DNA of 10,671 nt, taken from Eubacteriales bacterium (GTDB taxonomy: Bacteria; Bacillota; Clostridia; Peptostreptococcales; Anaerovoracaceae). Where the stretch lies: NCBI GenBank assembly GCA_029098205.1, contig JAQXNW010000091.1:1-10671 (forward strand). The letters are read 5' to 3'. Below, one piece after another: positions 1 to 7,012 of the stretch (position 1 is the first letter of the stretch; the number at the start of each line of letters is the position of its first letter). The notes under the pieces were generated by a model. It did not search any database. It was given only the letters and a program-made list of their open reading frames with translations, and was not told where the DNA came from. A program made the translations under genes and the position numbers.

Positions 1-816
1 AAAAAGATTCGCGATGCAGAACACCGCGCCCTGAAGCGCCGCAGGAACACCGATCCGCAGCACCGTTTTTACGATTCCCCGATCCAGACAAAGCTCTGAA
101 AATCGGAAGCGGAACCCCGGATCCGAATCCCTGGAAAGCCACCGGAGCGTCAGGAATACGCTTGCCCCGTTTGAAAGATCAGTCGCAATCGCGACGCCCG
201 CGACTCCAAGCCGAAATACAATCACAAACGTCAGATTAAGAAGCACATTCAGGATCCCGGAACAAATCAGTGCCCAAAGCGGCCTGAGGCTGTTTCCCCG
301 CGCCCTCTCTGCCGCGCAGACAAAGTCATAGACCATAAGAAGCGGAAGCCCCAGCGAATAAATTCTGAGATAAAGAACCGCCTGCGAATACGCTGCTTTT
401 GGCGCGTGCATCAGATGGAGAACCGGTGCCGCTAAGAAAAATCCCGCCGCCATCAGAAGAATCCCGATCAGAAACGCCATCAAAAATCCGGTGTGCATCG
501 TTCGACGAATCTGCTCCGGGCTTCTTTTCTCCCCGATTTTCCACGAAAGAAGAACATTCAGGCCGACCGCGGTTCCGGAGGACATTGTAACCAGAAAACC
601 GACAATTTCCGCATTCGTACCGACGGCCGCCAGCGCTGTTGTATCCGTAAAATGCCCGACGACCGCTGTATCCGCAGAATTAAAAAGCTGCTGAAGAATG
701 CTCGACGCCGCGATCGGGGACGCGAATTTTATCAGATTCTTCCCAATGGCTCCTTCCAGAATCGAAATTCCCGAAGCCGCTTTTTTCGTACCATCTGCTT
801 TCTTTCTGCTGTCCAC
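1..816 (-). CDS. MATE family efflux transporter, N-terminal part (runs off the window)
   Basis: This partial gene is open from a GTG codon at 816-814 to the left window edge, giving 272 residues against about 450 in a whole MATE protein. The family exports drugs or metabolites across the cytoplasmic membrane in exchange for Na+ or H+. The typical MATE first helix is visible (ILQQLFNSADTAVVGHF, residues 40-56), followed by ALAAVGTNAEIVGFL and a mid-protein AERARGNSLRPLW loop that leads into a helix containing LNVLLNLTFVIVF. An in-frame TAA lies at 834-832 and no ATG follows it, so GTG is the best start. AAGGGTGG sits about 9 nt upstream as a ribosome binding site. The gene lies 79 bp downstream of the FtsX permease on the same strand with no convincing terminator between, so it may be the third gene of that operon. 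The substrate cannot be read from the sequence. Family assignment is firm, and the gene's condition beyond the edge is unknown. Confidence 0.88.
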   Translation of the reverse strand, partial: MDSRKKADGTKKAASGISILEGAIGKNLIKFASPIAASSILQQLFNSADTAVVGHFTDTTALAAVGTNAEIVGFLVTMSSGTAVGLNVLLSWKIGEKRSPEQIRRTMHTGFLMAFLIGILLMAAGFFLAAPVLHLMHAPKAAYSQAVLYLRIYSLGLPLLMVYDFVCAAERARGNSLRPLWALICSGILNVLLNLTFVIVFRLGVAGVAIATDLSNGASVFLTLRWLSRDSDPGFRFRFSELCLDRGIVKTVLRIGVPAALQGAVFCIANLF

Positions 817-895
817 TCTGCAAAACCACCCTTATATTCACTGTACAGAAACTGTCTCTCACACGCGAAGCAGTTCCCGCCCTAAAATCCATTCT

Positions 896-3445
896 TTACT
901 CGACGGTCTTCAAGGACTCCGCCATGCGGATTTTCCGGACCTGCCTCCGCATAAACCGGTTCACGATCAGCGCAAACACGATGGTGCAGACCAGCGTGAG
1001 TAGATAATCCCAGACCGTCACCCGGATCCGGAACGTCAGGCTGTCCAGAAGAATCCGGGTCACGACGCTGTACGTGCCGAGATACCCGACAGGAAGCCCG
1101 AGAATGCCCGCAATCACAGAAAGCACGATGTTCTCCCGAAGAACATAAAACCGGGTCTCCTTCGGATAAAATCCCAGAACCTCCACGGTCGCAATTTCCC
1201 GGCTCCTCTCCGCGATATTGATATTCGTGAGGTTAAAAATCACGATGAAGGACAAAGCCCCCGCGAAAAGAACGAGAAGCCAGATAATCCCGTTGAGGCA
1301 GGAAAGCGATCCGTCAACAGCCGCCCTCTGCTCCGAAAGCCGGGTGACGCTCGTGACTCCATCGATTTTCATGAGCCTTGCGCAGAGCTGTTTTTCTTCT
1401 TTAACAGAAAGCGTCTTTGTCTTAATGAGAAGCGTATTCACAGACCCTTTTCCAAAAATGTCCTCATACGTTTTTTCATTCACGATCACCGCATTCCCGA
1501 CATAATTGACATAGGACGCTTTCTCCTTCAATGTCTTTTTCCTTTCTTCCCGTACGGTGAAGGAATCCCCGGAAGAAAGTTTCAGCATCGCGGAAAGCCG
1601 CTTGGAAAGAAGTGCTTTCCCGCCTTCCGGAACCGCAAGCGTCTTCCCGTCCGCAGTCGATTTAAAGTTCCAGAAGCCGGAAAGATTCGCGTCTTCGGAA
1701 AAGCCATAGACGCCGACTGTCCCCATCTGGGAATGTTTTGATTCGATATCCGCATACGTCTTCCGGACCGGAACGATTTTCTGAATCGAGGCTTCCGAAG
1801 CCCCTGCTTCTTCTGCGATTTTATCTGCGCTGAGAGATCCGGAAGCACTGTCCGCACTTCCGGCGGACACTCCGTTTGTCAAATTTCCGGACGCAGACGT
1901 GTCAATCGAAACCTCCAGCTGGTATTTCTGGATCTTGTCAAACTGCAGACTCCCGACGTCCACCATCGAATCCCGCACACCGAAAGCGGTCAGAATCAGA
2001 GCGGCCGAACATCCGACTCCGAACAGCATCATGATCATTCGGATTTTATACCGAAATATGTTCCGAAATACTGCTTTCCCCAAAAACGAAAGACGGCTCC
2101 AGACCGGCGTGATGCGCTCCAGAAGGATTCTTTTTCCTGCCTTCGCGGCTTTCGGCCGGATCAGTGACGCCGGCATCTCCGATAATACCGCCCGGACAGC
2201 GCATCCGGTACTAATCAAAAAAGCGGCCAATGACACCGAAAGCGTACCGATTGCAATGATCGGATCGAATATATACCGTAATCCGATAAAGTCATAGAGC
2301 GACCCATACGCGAGCCAGAATCCTTTAGGAAGGAAATAGGTGCCGAAGAAAAATCCGCCGGCCCAGCCCAAAACGGCCGCGCTCCCTGCATACAGGAAAT
2401 ATTTCAGCAGGATGCCGTCGTTCGAATAGCCCATCGCTTTCAGCGTGCCGATTTCTCCCCGTTCTTCTTCCACCATCCGGAGCATTGTCGTAATACAGAC
2501 AAGAAGCGCGATCAGAATAAAGAACAGCGGGAAAATATCCGAAATCGAATGAATAATCGACGTGTCATTCTTAAAGCTTACATATCCGCTGTTTTCATTC
2601 CTCGTAAGAATCTGAATTTCCGGCTCCGAAAAGGCCGCCGCAGAGGGTGGCGCCGCGATCGACGCCATCCTTTCCTTTACAAGCTTCGATGCGCTTTCCT
2701 TCACATTCTTTTCCCGGCGGGAAACCGCCCGGTCATAGGCCTTCGAGTAAATTTCCGAAGCTTCCCCGGACTTATATGAATTCCGAAGCGTAAGATCCGC
2801 CTCTGTATAATACGGAGACGTAAAATTGCTTTTCTCAAAATAGAGAAAGCCCTTCCGTTCCCCGGATGAAGATGTTGAAGCACCACGGTCAGAGGAAATA
2901 TATATCGGCGAATTTACCAGACCGACAATCCGGTACTTTGTTCCCGTAAGCCCGGAAACTCCCGCTTCCGAATTCTCCGAGGCCTCCGAAGCAACCGTAA
3001 CCGTCTTTCCGATATCTTTCTCTGAAAACGCCCTATGGTCCGCGAGGCACTCCTTCTTATTCTTCGGCATTCTTCCTGCGGTCAGGCTCGGCCGGTTCAC
3101 CTTCTCCGGGATCGAAAGACAAAGATAATTTTCCGTATCTCCGTTCACACTCATCCGGACATCGCAGCTGTACATGCCTTCCGCAGCTTTGATCTCATCC
3201 AGCTTGGAAAGGCCCTTGATCTCGTCCTTTGTAAATCCATACGATGAAAATACGCGGTAATCGTACAGATTCTGCGCCTTGAAATACCGCTCCGCCGCGT
3301 CCCACATCCCCGCTTTCGTCACCTTAAGCCCGGAAAAAAATCCGACGGAAAGAAAGACGATAAGAAGGATCGCGATGTATCTCCCCTTGTTTTCCAAAGC
3401 CGCGCGCCATGCGAGTTTCGCCGCGGCTCTTCCTTGCCTTACCAT
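896..3445 (-). CDS. ABC transporter permease with two FtsX modules
   Basis: This 849-residue membrane protein is the partner of the ATPase encoded just upstream. It has the duplicated architecture of large Bacillota FtsX/MacB-type permeases. A first helix lies at about residues 23-40, followed by a large extracellular domain (about 45-300). FtsX module 1 has three helices (about 303-322, 350-372, 395-418), with the conserved cytoplasmic loop EEERGEIGTLKAMGY at 326-340. A second single helix lies at about 469-488, then a second extracellular domain, then FtsX module 2 (about 720-845) with its loop NIAERSREIATVEVLGFY. Such permeases often work in antimicrobial peptide resistance or lipoprotein and lipid handling by coupling ATP hydrolysis to movement outside the membrane, rather than by classical import. 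That role is inferred from the family, and no substrate can be read here. The start ATG lies in ATGGTAA, overlapping the ATPase stop by 7 nt, with AGGAG 5 nt upstream. This indicates translational coupling. The reading frame is intact. Confidence 0.93.
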   Translation of the reverse strand: MVRQGRAAAKLAWRAALENKGRYIAILLIVFLSVGFFSGLKVTKAGMWDAAERYFKAQNLYDYRVFSSYGFTKDEIKGLSKLDEIKAAEGMYSCDVRMSVNGDTENYLCLSIPEKVNRPSLTAGRMPKNKKECLADHRAFSEKDIGKTVTVASEASENSEAGVSGLTGTKYRIVGLVNSPIYISSDRGASTSSSGERKGFLYFEKSNFTSPYYTEADLTLRNSYKSGEASEIYSKAYDRAVSRREKNVKESASKLVKERMASIAAPPSAAAFSEPEIQILTRNENSGYVSFKNDTSIIHSISDIFPLFFILIALLVCITTMLRMVEEERGEIGTLKAMGYSNDGILLKYFLYAGSAAVLGWAGGFFFGTYFLPKGFWLAYGSLYDFIGLRYIFDPIIAIGTLSVSLAAFLISTGCAVRAVLSEMPASLIRPKAAKAGKRILLERITPVWSRLSFLGKAVFRNIFRYKIRMIMMLFGVGCSAALILTAFGVRDSMVDVGSLQFDKIQKYQLEVSIDTSASGNLTNGVSAGSADSASGSLSADKIAEEAGASEASIQKIVPVRKTYADIESKHSQMGTVGVYGFSEDANLSGFWNFKSTADGKTLAVPEGGKALLSKRLSAMLKLSSGDSFTVREERKKTLKEKASYVNYVGNAVIVNEKTYEDIFGKGSVNTLLIKTKTLSVKEEKQLCARLMKIDGVTSVTRLSEQRAAVDGSLSCLNGIIWLLVLFAGALSFIVIFNLTNINIAERSREIATVEVLGFYPKETRFYVLRENIVLSVIAGILGLPVGYLGTYSVVTRILLDSLTFRIRVTVWDYLLTLVCTIVFALIVNRFMRRQVRKIRMAESLKTVE

Positions 3446-4140
3446 TCCAGCTCCTCCGCCGATACCGGTTCTTCGTTCCGCTGATCGGAGACAATCCTCC
3501 CGGACTGAATTCGAAGGACCCGGTCCGCCATCTTCGCGATCGCGGAGTTATGCGTAATCATAAGGACGGTCGTATTCCGGGTCCGGCCTAAGTCGTACAG
3601 CATTTTCAGGATTGCTTTTCCCGTGACAAAATCCAATGCGCCGGTCGGTTCATCGCAGAGAAGCATCCTCGGATTTTTCGCAAGCGCCCGGGCAATCGCA
3701 ACCCGTTGCTGCTCCCCGCCGGAAAGCTGCGCGGGGAAATTTCCTTTCCGGTCCGAAAGCCCGACCATATCCAGAGCCTCCTTTGCCGGAATCGGATGCT
3801 CGCAGAGCATCGCCGCGATCTCTACATTTTCCAGCGCCGTCAAAGTCGGAATCAGATTGTAAAACTGAAATACGAATCCGATGTCTTTCCTCCGGTACTC
3901 CGTAAGCTGCATCGGCGTCATCGAAGAGACCTCCCGGCCGTCGAACAGAATTTTCCCGGCAGTTACAGTGTCCATTCCTCCAAGGAGATTCAGAAGCGTC
4001 GTCTTTCCGGCGCCGGACGCGCCGAGAAGAACACAGAATTCCCCGTCTTCCACCGTAAAAGATACATCGTCAAGCGCCCGGACTTCACTTTCTCCTTCTC
4101 CGTAACGCTTGTCCACATGAGAAAATTCAACAAGACGCAT
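3439..4140 (-). CDS. ABC transporter ATP-binding protein (LolD/MacB-type)
   Basis: This cytoplasmic ATPase of the LolD/MacB/FtsE type powers the FtsX permease encoded next. All motifs are intact when numbered from the ATG at 4140: Walker A GASGAGKT (40-47), the Q-loop Gln92 in FVFQFYNLIPTLT, signature LSGGEQQRVAIARAL from about 139, Walker B MLLCDE (159-164), D-loop GALD and the switch His197 in MITHNS. The length, 233 residues, is normal. Two ATGs lie close together. The one at 4146 sits directly against GGAGGA with no usable spacing, while the one at 4140 is 7 nt from GGAGG, so I chose 4140 (the longer form adds Met-Arg). The stop TAA overlaps the permease start. The gene heads a leftward unit with the permease and probably the MATE gene, behind a structured leader that may control expression. 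Confidence 0.95.
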   Translation of the reverse strand: MRLVEFSHVDKRYGEGESEVRALDDVSFTVEDGEFCVLLGASGAGKTTLLNLLGGMDTVTAGKILFDGREVSSMTPMQLTEYRRKDIGFVFQFYNLIPTLTALENVEIAAMLCEHPIPAKEALDMVGLSDRKGNFPAQLSGGEQQRVAIARALAKNPRMLLCDEPTGALDFVTGKAILKMLYDLGRTRNTTVLMITHNSAIAKMADRVLRIQSGRIVSDQRNEEPVSAEELEW

Positions 4141-4162
4141 GCGCATTCCTCCAAAATGTCTG

Positions 4163-4272
4163 AAAAACTGTCCGGGCGGCCAGCTTCACCGCCGGAACGA
4201 CTGTCCGCACGTTCTTGGCATCCATCTGTTTGACAGGAGCGGCGCTTCGCCCCGTGCGTCCTGCCGCCCGGA
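4163..4272 (-). promoter_or_regulatory. Structured 5' leader of the ABC transporter unit, possible attenuator
   Basis: Two 10-base arms at 4171-4180 and 4263-4272 are perfect reverse complements (TCCGGGCGGC / GCCGCCCGGA) and enclose 82 nt. Shorter stems nest inside: 4206-4211 with 4253-4258 (CGCACG/CGTGCG), 4241-4244 with 4248-4251, and CTGT-ttg-ACAG at 4226-4236. The 3' arm in the transcript (4179-4171) can alternatively pair with 4196-4189, giving 8 bp with one bulged C and a 9-nt loop. This alternative hairpin is followed, after CAG, by five U residues (4167-4163). Mutually exclusive structures of this kind are typical of transcription attenuators. I do not recognise the aptamer as a known riboswitch class. 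The structural pairing is seen directly; the regulatory role is inferred. Confidence 0.45.
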
Positions 4273-4306
4273 ACCTGTTCGTAATTGTCCGTAATTCTAT
4301 ACACTC

Positions 4307-4334
4307 ATTGTAACAGAACGCGGCAAAAAACAAA
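4307..4334 (-). promoter_or_regulatory. Possible promoter for the ABC transporter unit
   Basis: On the minus strand TACAAT (4312-4307) matches the sigma-A -10 box at 5 of 6 positions. A poor -35 candidate, TTTGTT (4334-4329), lies 16 nt upstream. Transcription would start near 4300 and place the whole structured leader in the mRNA. The -35 match is weak, so this is tentative. Confidence 0.3.
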
Positions 4335-4504
4335 CAGGAAATCATCGCCATGTCTCTGCCTGAATCAGCATAAATATTTCAAAAATTGGAACTTTGGTGT
4401 AAATTATAAAAAAATCATGGGTAATAATATATAAGAACGAAGCCGTGCGCCGTCCGAAACACATTTGAAACACAATCCGCCGCGCAGGCGGGAAGAAGGA
4501 CATT
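4335..4504. other. Divergent intergenic region upstream of the phosphoesterase
   Basis: The stretch 4375-4437 is strongly AT-rich, with several -10-like hexamers on the plus strand (for example TAATAT at 4425-4430). None has a well-spaced good -35 box, so the phosphoesterase promoter probably lies here but cannot be fixed. A GAAGGA ribosome binding site lies 4 nt before the ATG at 4505. No small gene is convincing in this gap. Confidence 0.4.
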
Positions 4505-5704
4505 ATGAAGCAGAAAAGAAATCACGATCCGAACGATACGGATTTTCTTCATAAACGGAAAAACATTCTCACATCCCGCATCCTGGTCGGAATCGTCGGC
4601 ATTTACAGCGATATACGGATCGCCTGGATCTTTACGTCTTTTCTCCGCTGGTTCATACTGGGAATCGCCCTGCTATATTCAGTCTTTTCCCTTTTATTAC
4701 AGGCATATTCCATAAATACCGGCCGTTATTTCCGCCTTTTCAAGGCCTCCGCGAAGCTGTCCGGACTCTACGTCGCCTTTCTGATCTACCATCTGACCGG
4801 GATTTTCGCCGCGGATATATTCTGGCTGCTCACGAAACACTGGATTACGTCTCTCCTTTGGCATCCGTTCCTGTCCGCCCTGGCTCTCGCAGAGGGAATC
4901 ATAGTCTCGGAATACGGACGCCGCCACGCGCTCCGGATCAAAACGACCGAATACAGGGTTCGCATACCGAAATGGAAGGACAAAGAATCGTACCGCATTG
5001 TCCAGCTGAGCGATCTCCACATCGGTTCCATTATCGGAGAAGATTACATCCGGAAAACCGTCCGGCAGGTAAACCAGCTTAAGCCGGACCTGGCAGTGAT
5101 CACTGGCGATATTTTCAACCAGACGACCGCCGACGAAATCCCCGATTATGACGCTGTATTTTCCATTCTATCCGAAATTGAAGCGCCAGACGGACTTTAC
5201 GTAATCCGTGGAAACCACGATCCGGAAATAGACAGCATCCGCTGGCAGGACTTTCTCTGCGCATCCGGTGCAGAAGACCTGGACAACCGGTGTCTGGTCA
5301 CCGATAAACTCAATCTGGTCGGAAGAGGCGGCCTCGCGAAAGACCCGTACAGAACCCCTCTTCGAACCCTCTTAAGTGGACAGGATCCGACAAAGCCCAC
5401 CGTCGTACTGGATCATGACCCGGCCGGAATTCCCGAAGCCGAGAAAGAAAACGCGGATCTCATTCTCTGCGGGCATACGCACGACGGGCAGTTCTTCCCC
5501 TGCAATTATTTCATCCGCTACTGGTACGGAAAGGCATGGAGCCATGGACTTTGCCGTAACGGGAATACGATCAGCATCGTATCTTCCGGCACCGGATTTT
5601 TCCAGACACCGGTACGCGTCGGAACCGACAGCGAAATTGCCGTGATCGGCCTTACCGGCACCGGGAAAAAGGACTCACGTCGAAAGCTGCTATTCTCCGC
5701 ATGA
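4505..5704 (+). CDS. Membrane-anchored calcineurin-like metallophosphoesterase (YkuE/YaeI-like)
   Basis: This 399-residue protein joins an N-terminal membrane region to a complete metallophosphoesterase domain. Hydrophobic helices lie at about residues 42-68, 84-109 and 114-135. The catalytic domain follows with every metal ligand of the fold: D170 and H172 in SDLHIG, D202 in GDIFNQ, N237 and H238 in GNHD, H304 in DHDP, and H324 and H326 in GHTHDGQFFP. Relatives such as YkuE and YaeI are membrane-associated phosphoesterases, some acting on lipid or UDP-sugar pyrophosphates. The substrate here is unknown. The start ATG follows GAAGGA by 4 nt. The gene stands alone, divergent from the ABC unit and convergent with the reductase relic, and no clear terminator follows it. 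The fold and an active enzyme are well supported; the physiological role is not. Confidence 0.92.
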   Translation: MKQKRNHDPNDTDFLHKRKNILTSRILVGIVGIYSDIRIAWIFTSFLRWFILGIALLYSVFSLLLQAYSINTGRYFRLFKASAKLSGLYVAFLIYHLTGIFAADIFWLLTKHWITSLLWHPFLSALALAEGIIVSEYGRRHALRIKTTEYRVRIPKWKDKESYRIVQLSDLHIGSIIGEDYIRKTVRQVNQLKPDLAVITGDIFNQTTADEIPDYDAVFSILSEIEAPDGLYVIRGNHDPEIDSIRWQDFLCASGAEDLDNRCLVTDKLNLVGRGGLAKDPYRTPLRTLLSGQDPTKPTVVLDHDPAGIPEAEKENADLILCGHTHDGQFFPCNYFIRYWYGKAWSHGLCRNGNTISIVSSGTGFFQTPVRVGTDSEIAVIGLTGTGKKDSRRKLLFSA

Positions 5705-5749
5705 AACCTCCCTTTCAGTTTCCATATTGTACATACCGGAATCGCCGAT

Positions 5750-5971
5750 TTAAGATTGAAATATAAAATCAATAACATAAACCCAGGTTTCATTTTGCAG
5801 ATCCTGCAGCCGGCCTGCGCCCGGTAAAGTCTGTCCGAAGGCATTGATCCGGTAATCGGTCAGGTTCAAAGTTTCATAGGGTCTTTCTCCGAACATGGCC
5901 TTTGCCATATATGCGGTGGTTCCATTCGCATTCGGGCTTCCATTGATAAAAAGAGCTTTTATTTTCTTAAT
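5750..5971 (-). pseudogene. Relic of a flavodoxin-like NAD(P)H-dependent FMN reductase
   Basis: Reading the minus strand from 5971 gives 73 codons beginning IKKIKALFINGSPNANGTTA, followed by a stretch that includes MFGERPYETLNLTDYRINAFGQ, and ending at TAA (5752-5750). The phosphate-binding loop FINGSPNANGTTA and the YETLNLTDYRINAFGQ segment match the N-terminus of small flavodoxin-fold NAD(P)H-dependent oxidoreductases, which are usually about 170-200 residues. Only some 55-60 residues look homologous, and the remaining tail does not. There is no ATG, GTG or TTG start after an upstream in-frame TAA. GGGAGG is still present, but it abuts an ATT where a start might once have stood. The gene is therefore truncated and lacks a normal start. 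A remnant promoter may be TTGTAC with TAAGAT at 18-nt spacing further upstream. It converges on the phosphoesterase gene. Family recognition is by eye. Confidence 0.65.
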
Positions 5972-6066
5972 CCTCCCATTTCCTTTTTTTCTTTTGCTTA
6001 CACCTTTATCTTATGATTTTCAGCCGAATTTGTACAATATCCTCTATGCAGGGCAGATTTCAGTAT

Positions 6067-6102
6067 ATGAATGCTAGAATGAATGCACTAATGAATGCTC
6101 GG
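6067..6102. repeat. Three tandem 12-bp repeats
   Basis: ATGAATGC recurs at 6067, 6079 and 6091, with an exact period of 12 bp. The last four bases of each unit vary (TAGA, ACTA, TCGG). In one frame it would encode MNAR-MNAL-MNAR, but no credible gene covers it. It lies beyond the rubrerythrin terminator and upstream of the reductase relic. Function is unknown. It could be replication slippage or a protein-binding array. Confidence 0.6.
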
Positions 6103-6143
6103 ATTTTCACAGGAAGATTCGGCCGCGTTTTCTTCCGGCAAAG

Positions 6144-6171
6144 AAAAAAGACCATCCCCGGAGGGACGGCC
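6144..6171 (-). terminator. Rho-independent terminator of the rubrerythrin gene
   Basis: On the minus strand GGCCGTCCC pairs with the following GGGATGGTC (9 bp including two G-U pairs, loop of about 4 nt). Six T residues (6149-6144) follow at once. It begins 34 bp after the rubrerythrin stop and so ends that transcript. Confidence 0.85.
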
Positions 6172-6205
6172 TATCGATGCCTGGTTTCACGCCAGCCGGC
6201 GGAAA

Positions 6206-6862
6206 TCAGTAATTTTCATTTCTTACTTCAAAGAAGCTCTGCGGATGTTTGCATACCGGGCATACTTCCGGCGCCTCTGTGCCGACAACGATGTGCCCGC
6301 AGTTGCGGCACTCCCAGATCTTCACTTCGCTCTTCTTGAATACCTCTTTCATCTGCACGTTATGCAGAAGCTTGCGGTATCTTTCCTCATGGGTCTTTTC
6401 GATCGCGGCAACGCCTCTGAACTGCTCCGCCAGATCGTGGAAGCCTTCCTCATCCGCTTCCTTCGCCATCCGATCGTACATGTCGGTCCACTCATAGTTT
6501 TCACCGGCAGCAGCGGCAACCAGATTTTCTGCTGTATCTCCGATCTCTCCCAGTGCCTTGAACCAGAGCTTCGCGTGCTCGCGCTCATTCTCCGCTGTCT
6601 TCAGGAACAGAGCCGCAATCTGCTCAAATCCCTGCTTCTTCGCAACCGATGCGAAATATGTATACTTATTTCTTGCCTGGGACTCACCGGCAAAGGCTTC
6701 CCACAGGTTCTTCTCTGTCTTAGTTCCTGCGTAAGGATTCTTCTCCGGCTCTGTCACTTCTTCAAAAGCATCCCGGGGCTGCCCGCATTTCGGACATTTA
6801 AAATCCTCCGGCATTTCGTCTCCTTCATAGATGTAACCGCACACTTTGCATTTCCAGATCAT
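6206..6862 (-). CDS. Rubrerythrin with rubredoxin domains at both ends
   Basis: This cytoplasmic non-haem iron peroxidase reduces hydrogen peroxide to water with electrons from NAD(P)H through rubredoxin-type centres, protecting anaerobes from oxidative stress. It has 218 residues in three domains. The N-terminal rubredoxin knuckles are C5-x2-C8 and C23-x2-C26. The ferritin-like four-helix diiron domain spans about 45-170, with E60 in GESQARNKY, E91-x3-E95-H96, and E155-x2-H158 in AIEKTHEERY. A second rubredoxin domain at 182-212 has C185-x2-C188 and C201-x2-C204. Classical rubrerythrin carries only the C-terminal rubredoxin and reverse rubrerythrin only the N-terminal one; this protein has both. 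AAAGGAGGA lies 4-5 nt before the ATG. The gene is monocistronic, ended by a hairpin terminator, and divergent from an AraC-type regulator. Possible peroxide regulation is discussed under the promoter. The family call is secure. Confidence 0.96.
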   Translation of the reverse strand: MIWKCKVCGYIYEGDEMPEDFKCPKCGQPRDAFEEVTEPEKNPYAGTKTEKNLWEAFAGESQARNKYTYFASVAKKQGFEQIAALFLKTAENEREHAKLWFKALGEIGDTAENLVAAAAGENYEWTDMYDRMAKEADEEGFHDLAEQFRGVAAIEKTHEERYRKLLHNVQMKEVFKKSEVKIWECRNCGHIVVGTEAPEVCPVCKHPQSFFEVRNENY

Positions 6863-6944
6863 AGTATCCTCCTTTAACTAAACTCTGTTATATCTTTAAT
6901 GATATCTTACTGGTTTTTATTTGCAATAGTATTATCACACAAAT

Positions 6945-6973
6945 ATTCTAATGTATCTATAATTATCTTGCAA
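6945..6973 (-). promoter_or_regulatory. Rubrerythrin promoter
   Basis: On the minus strand TTGCAA (6973-6968) is followed by exactly 17 nt and TAGAAT (6950-6945), a 4/6 and 5/6 match to the sigma-A boxes. Its -35 hexamer is palindromic and coincides with the -35 of the divergent AraC promoter. The spacer contains a half-match to a PerR box (6957-6971: left half TATAAT good, right half poor), so peroxide control is possible but weakly supported. Confidence 0.6.
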
Positions 6974-6997
6974 ATTTTTAGCATTATCCTGTATAAT
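6968..6997 (+). promoter_or_regulatory. AraC-family gene promoter
   Basis: TTGCAA (6968-6973) and a perfect TATAAT (6992-6997) are 18 nt apart on the plus strand. Transcription should begin near 7004, leaving a leader of about 130 nt before the ATG at 7134. The -35 box is the same six base pairs used by the rubrerythrin promoter on the other strand. Confidence 0.65.
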
Positions 6998-7012
6998 TAC
7001 GATAGTAGCATA

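Noticed and set aside
817..895. Terminator between the permease and MATE genes.
   Set aside because: Only a weak imperfect repeat around AACTG/CAGTT is present, with no following U run.
4127..4351. Short minus-strand reading frame in the ABC leader that could be a leader peptide overlapping the ATPase start.
   Set aside because: None of its ATGs has a ribosome binding site, its sequence has no recognisable family, and the region is better explained by RNA base pairing.
6067..6102. CRISPR-like array.
   Set aside because: Units are 12 bp with no spacer of 25-40 bp and no cas genes nearby.
6013..6339. An open frame running through the 12-bp repeat that would encode MNAR-MNAL-MNAR.
   Set aside because: It runs through the rubrerythrin terminator and into antisense rubrerythrin, with no ribosome binding site. 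The repeat was kept as a DNA feature only.
6095..6877. A 260-codon open frame antisense to rubrerythrin.
   Set aside because: It is a shadow of rubrerythrin and includes its terminator. It has no domain and no good ribosome binding site.
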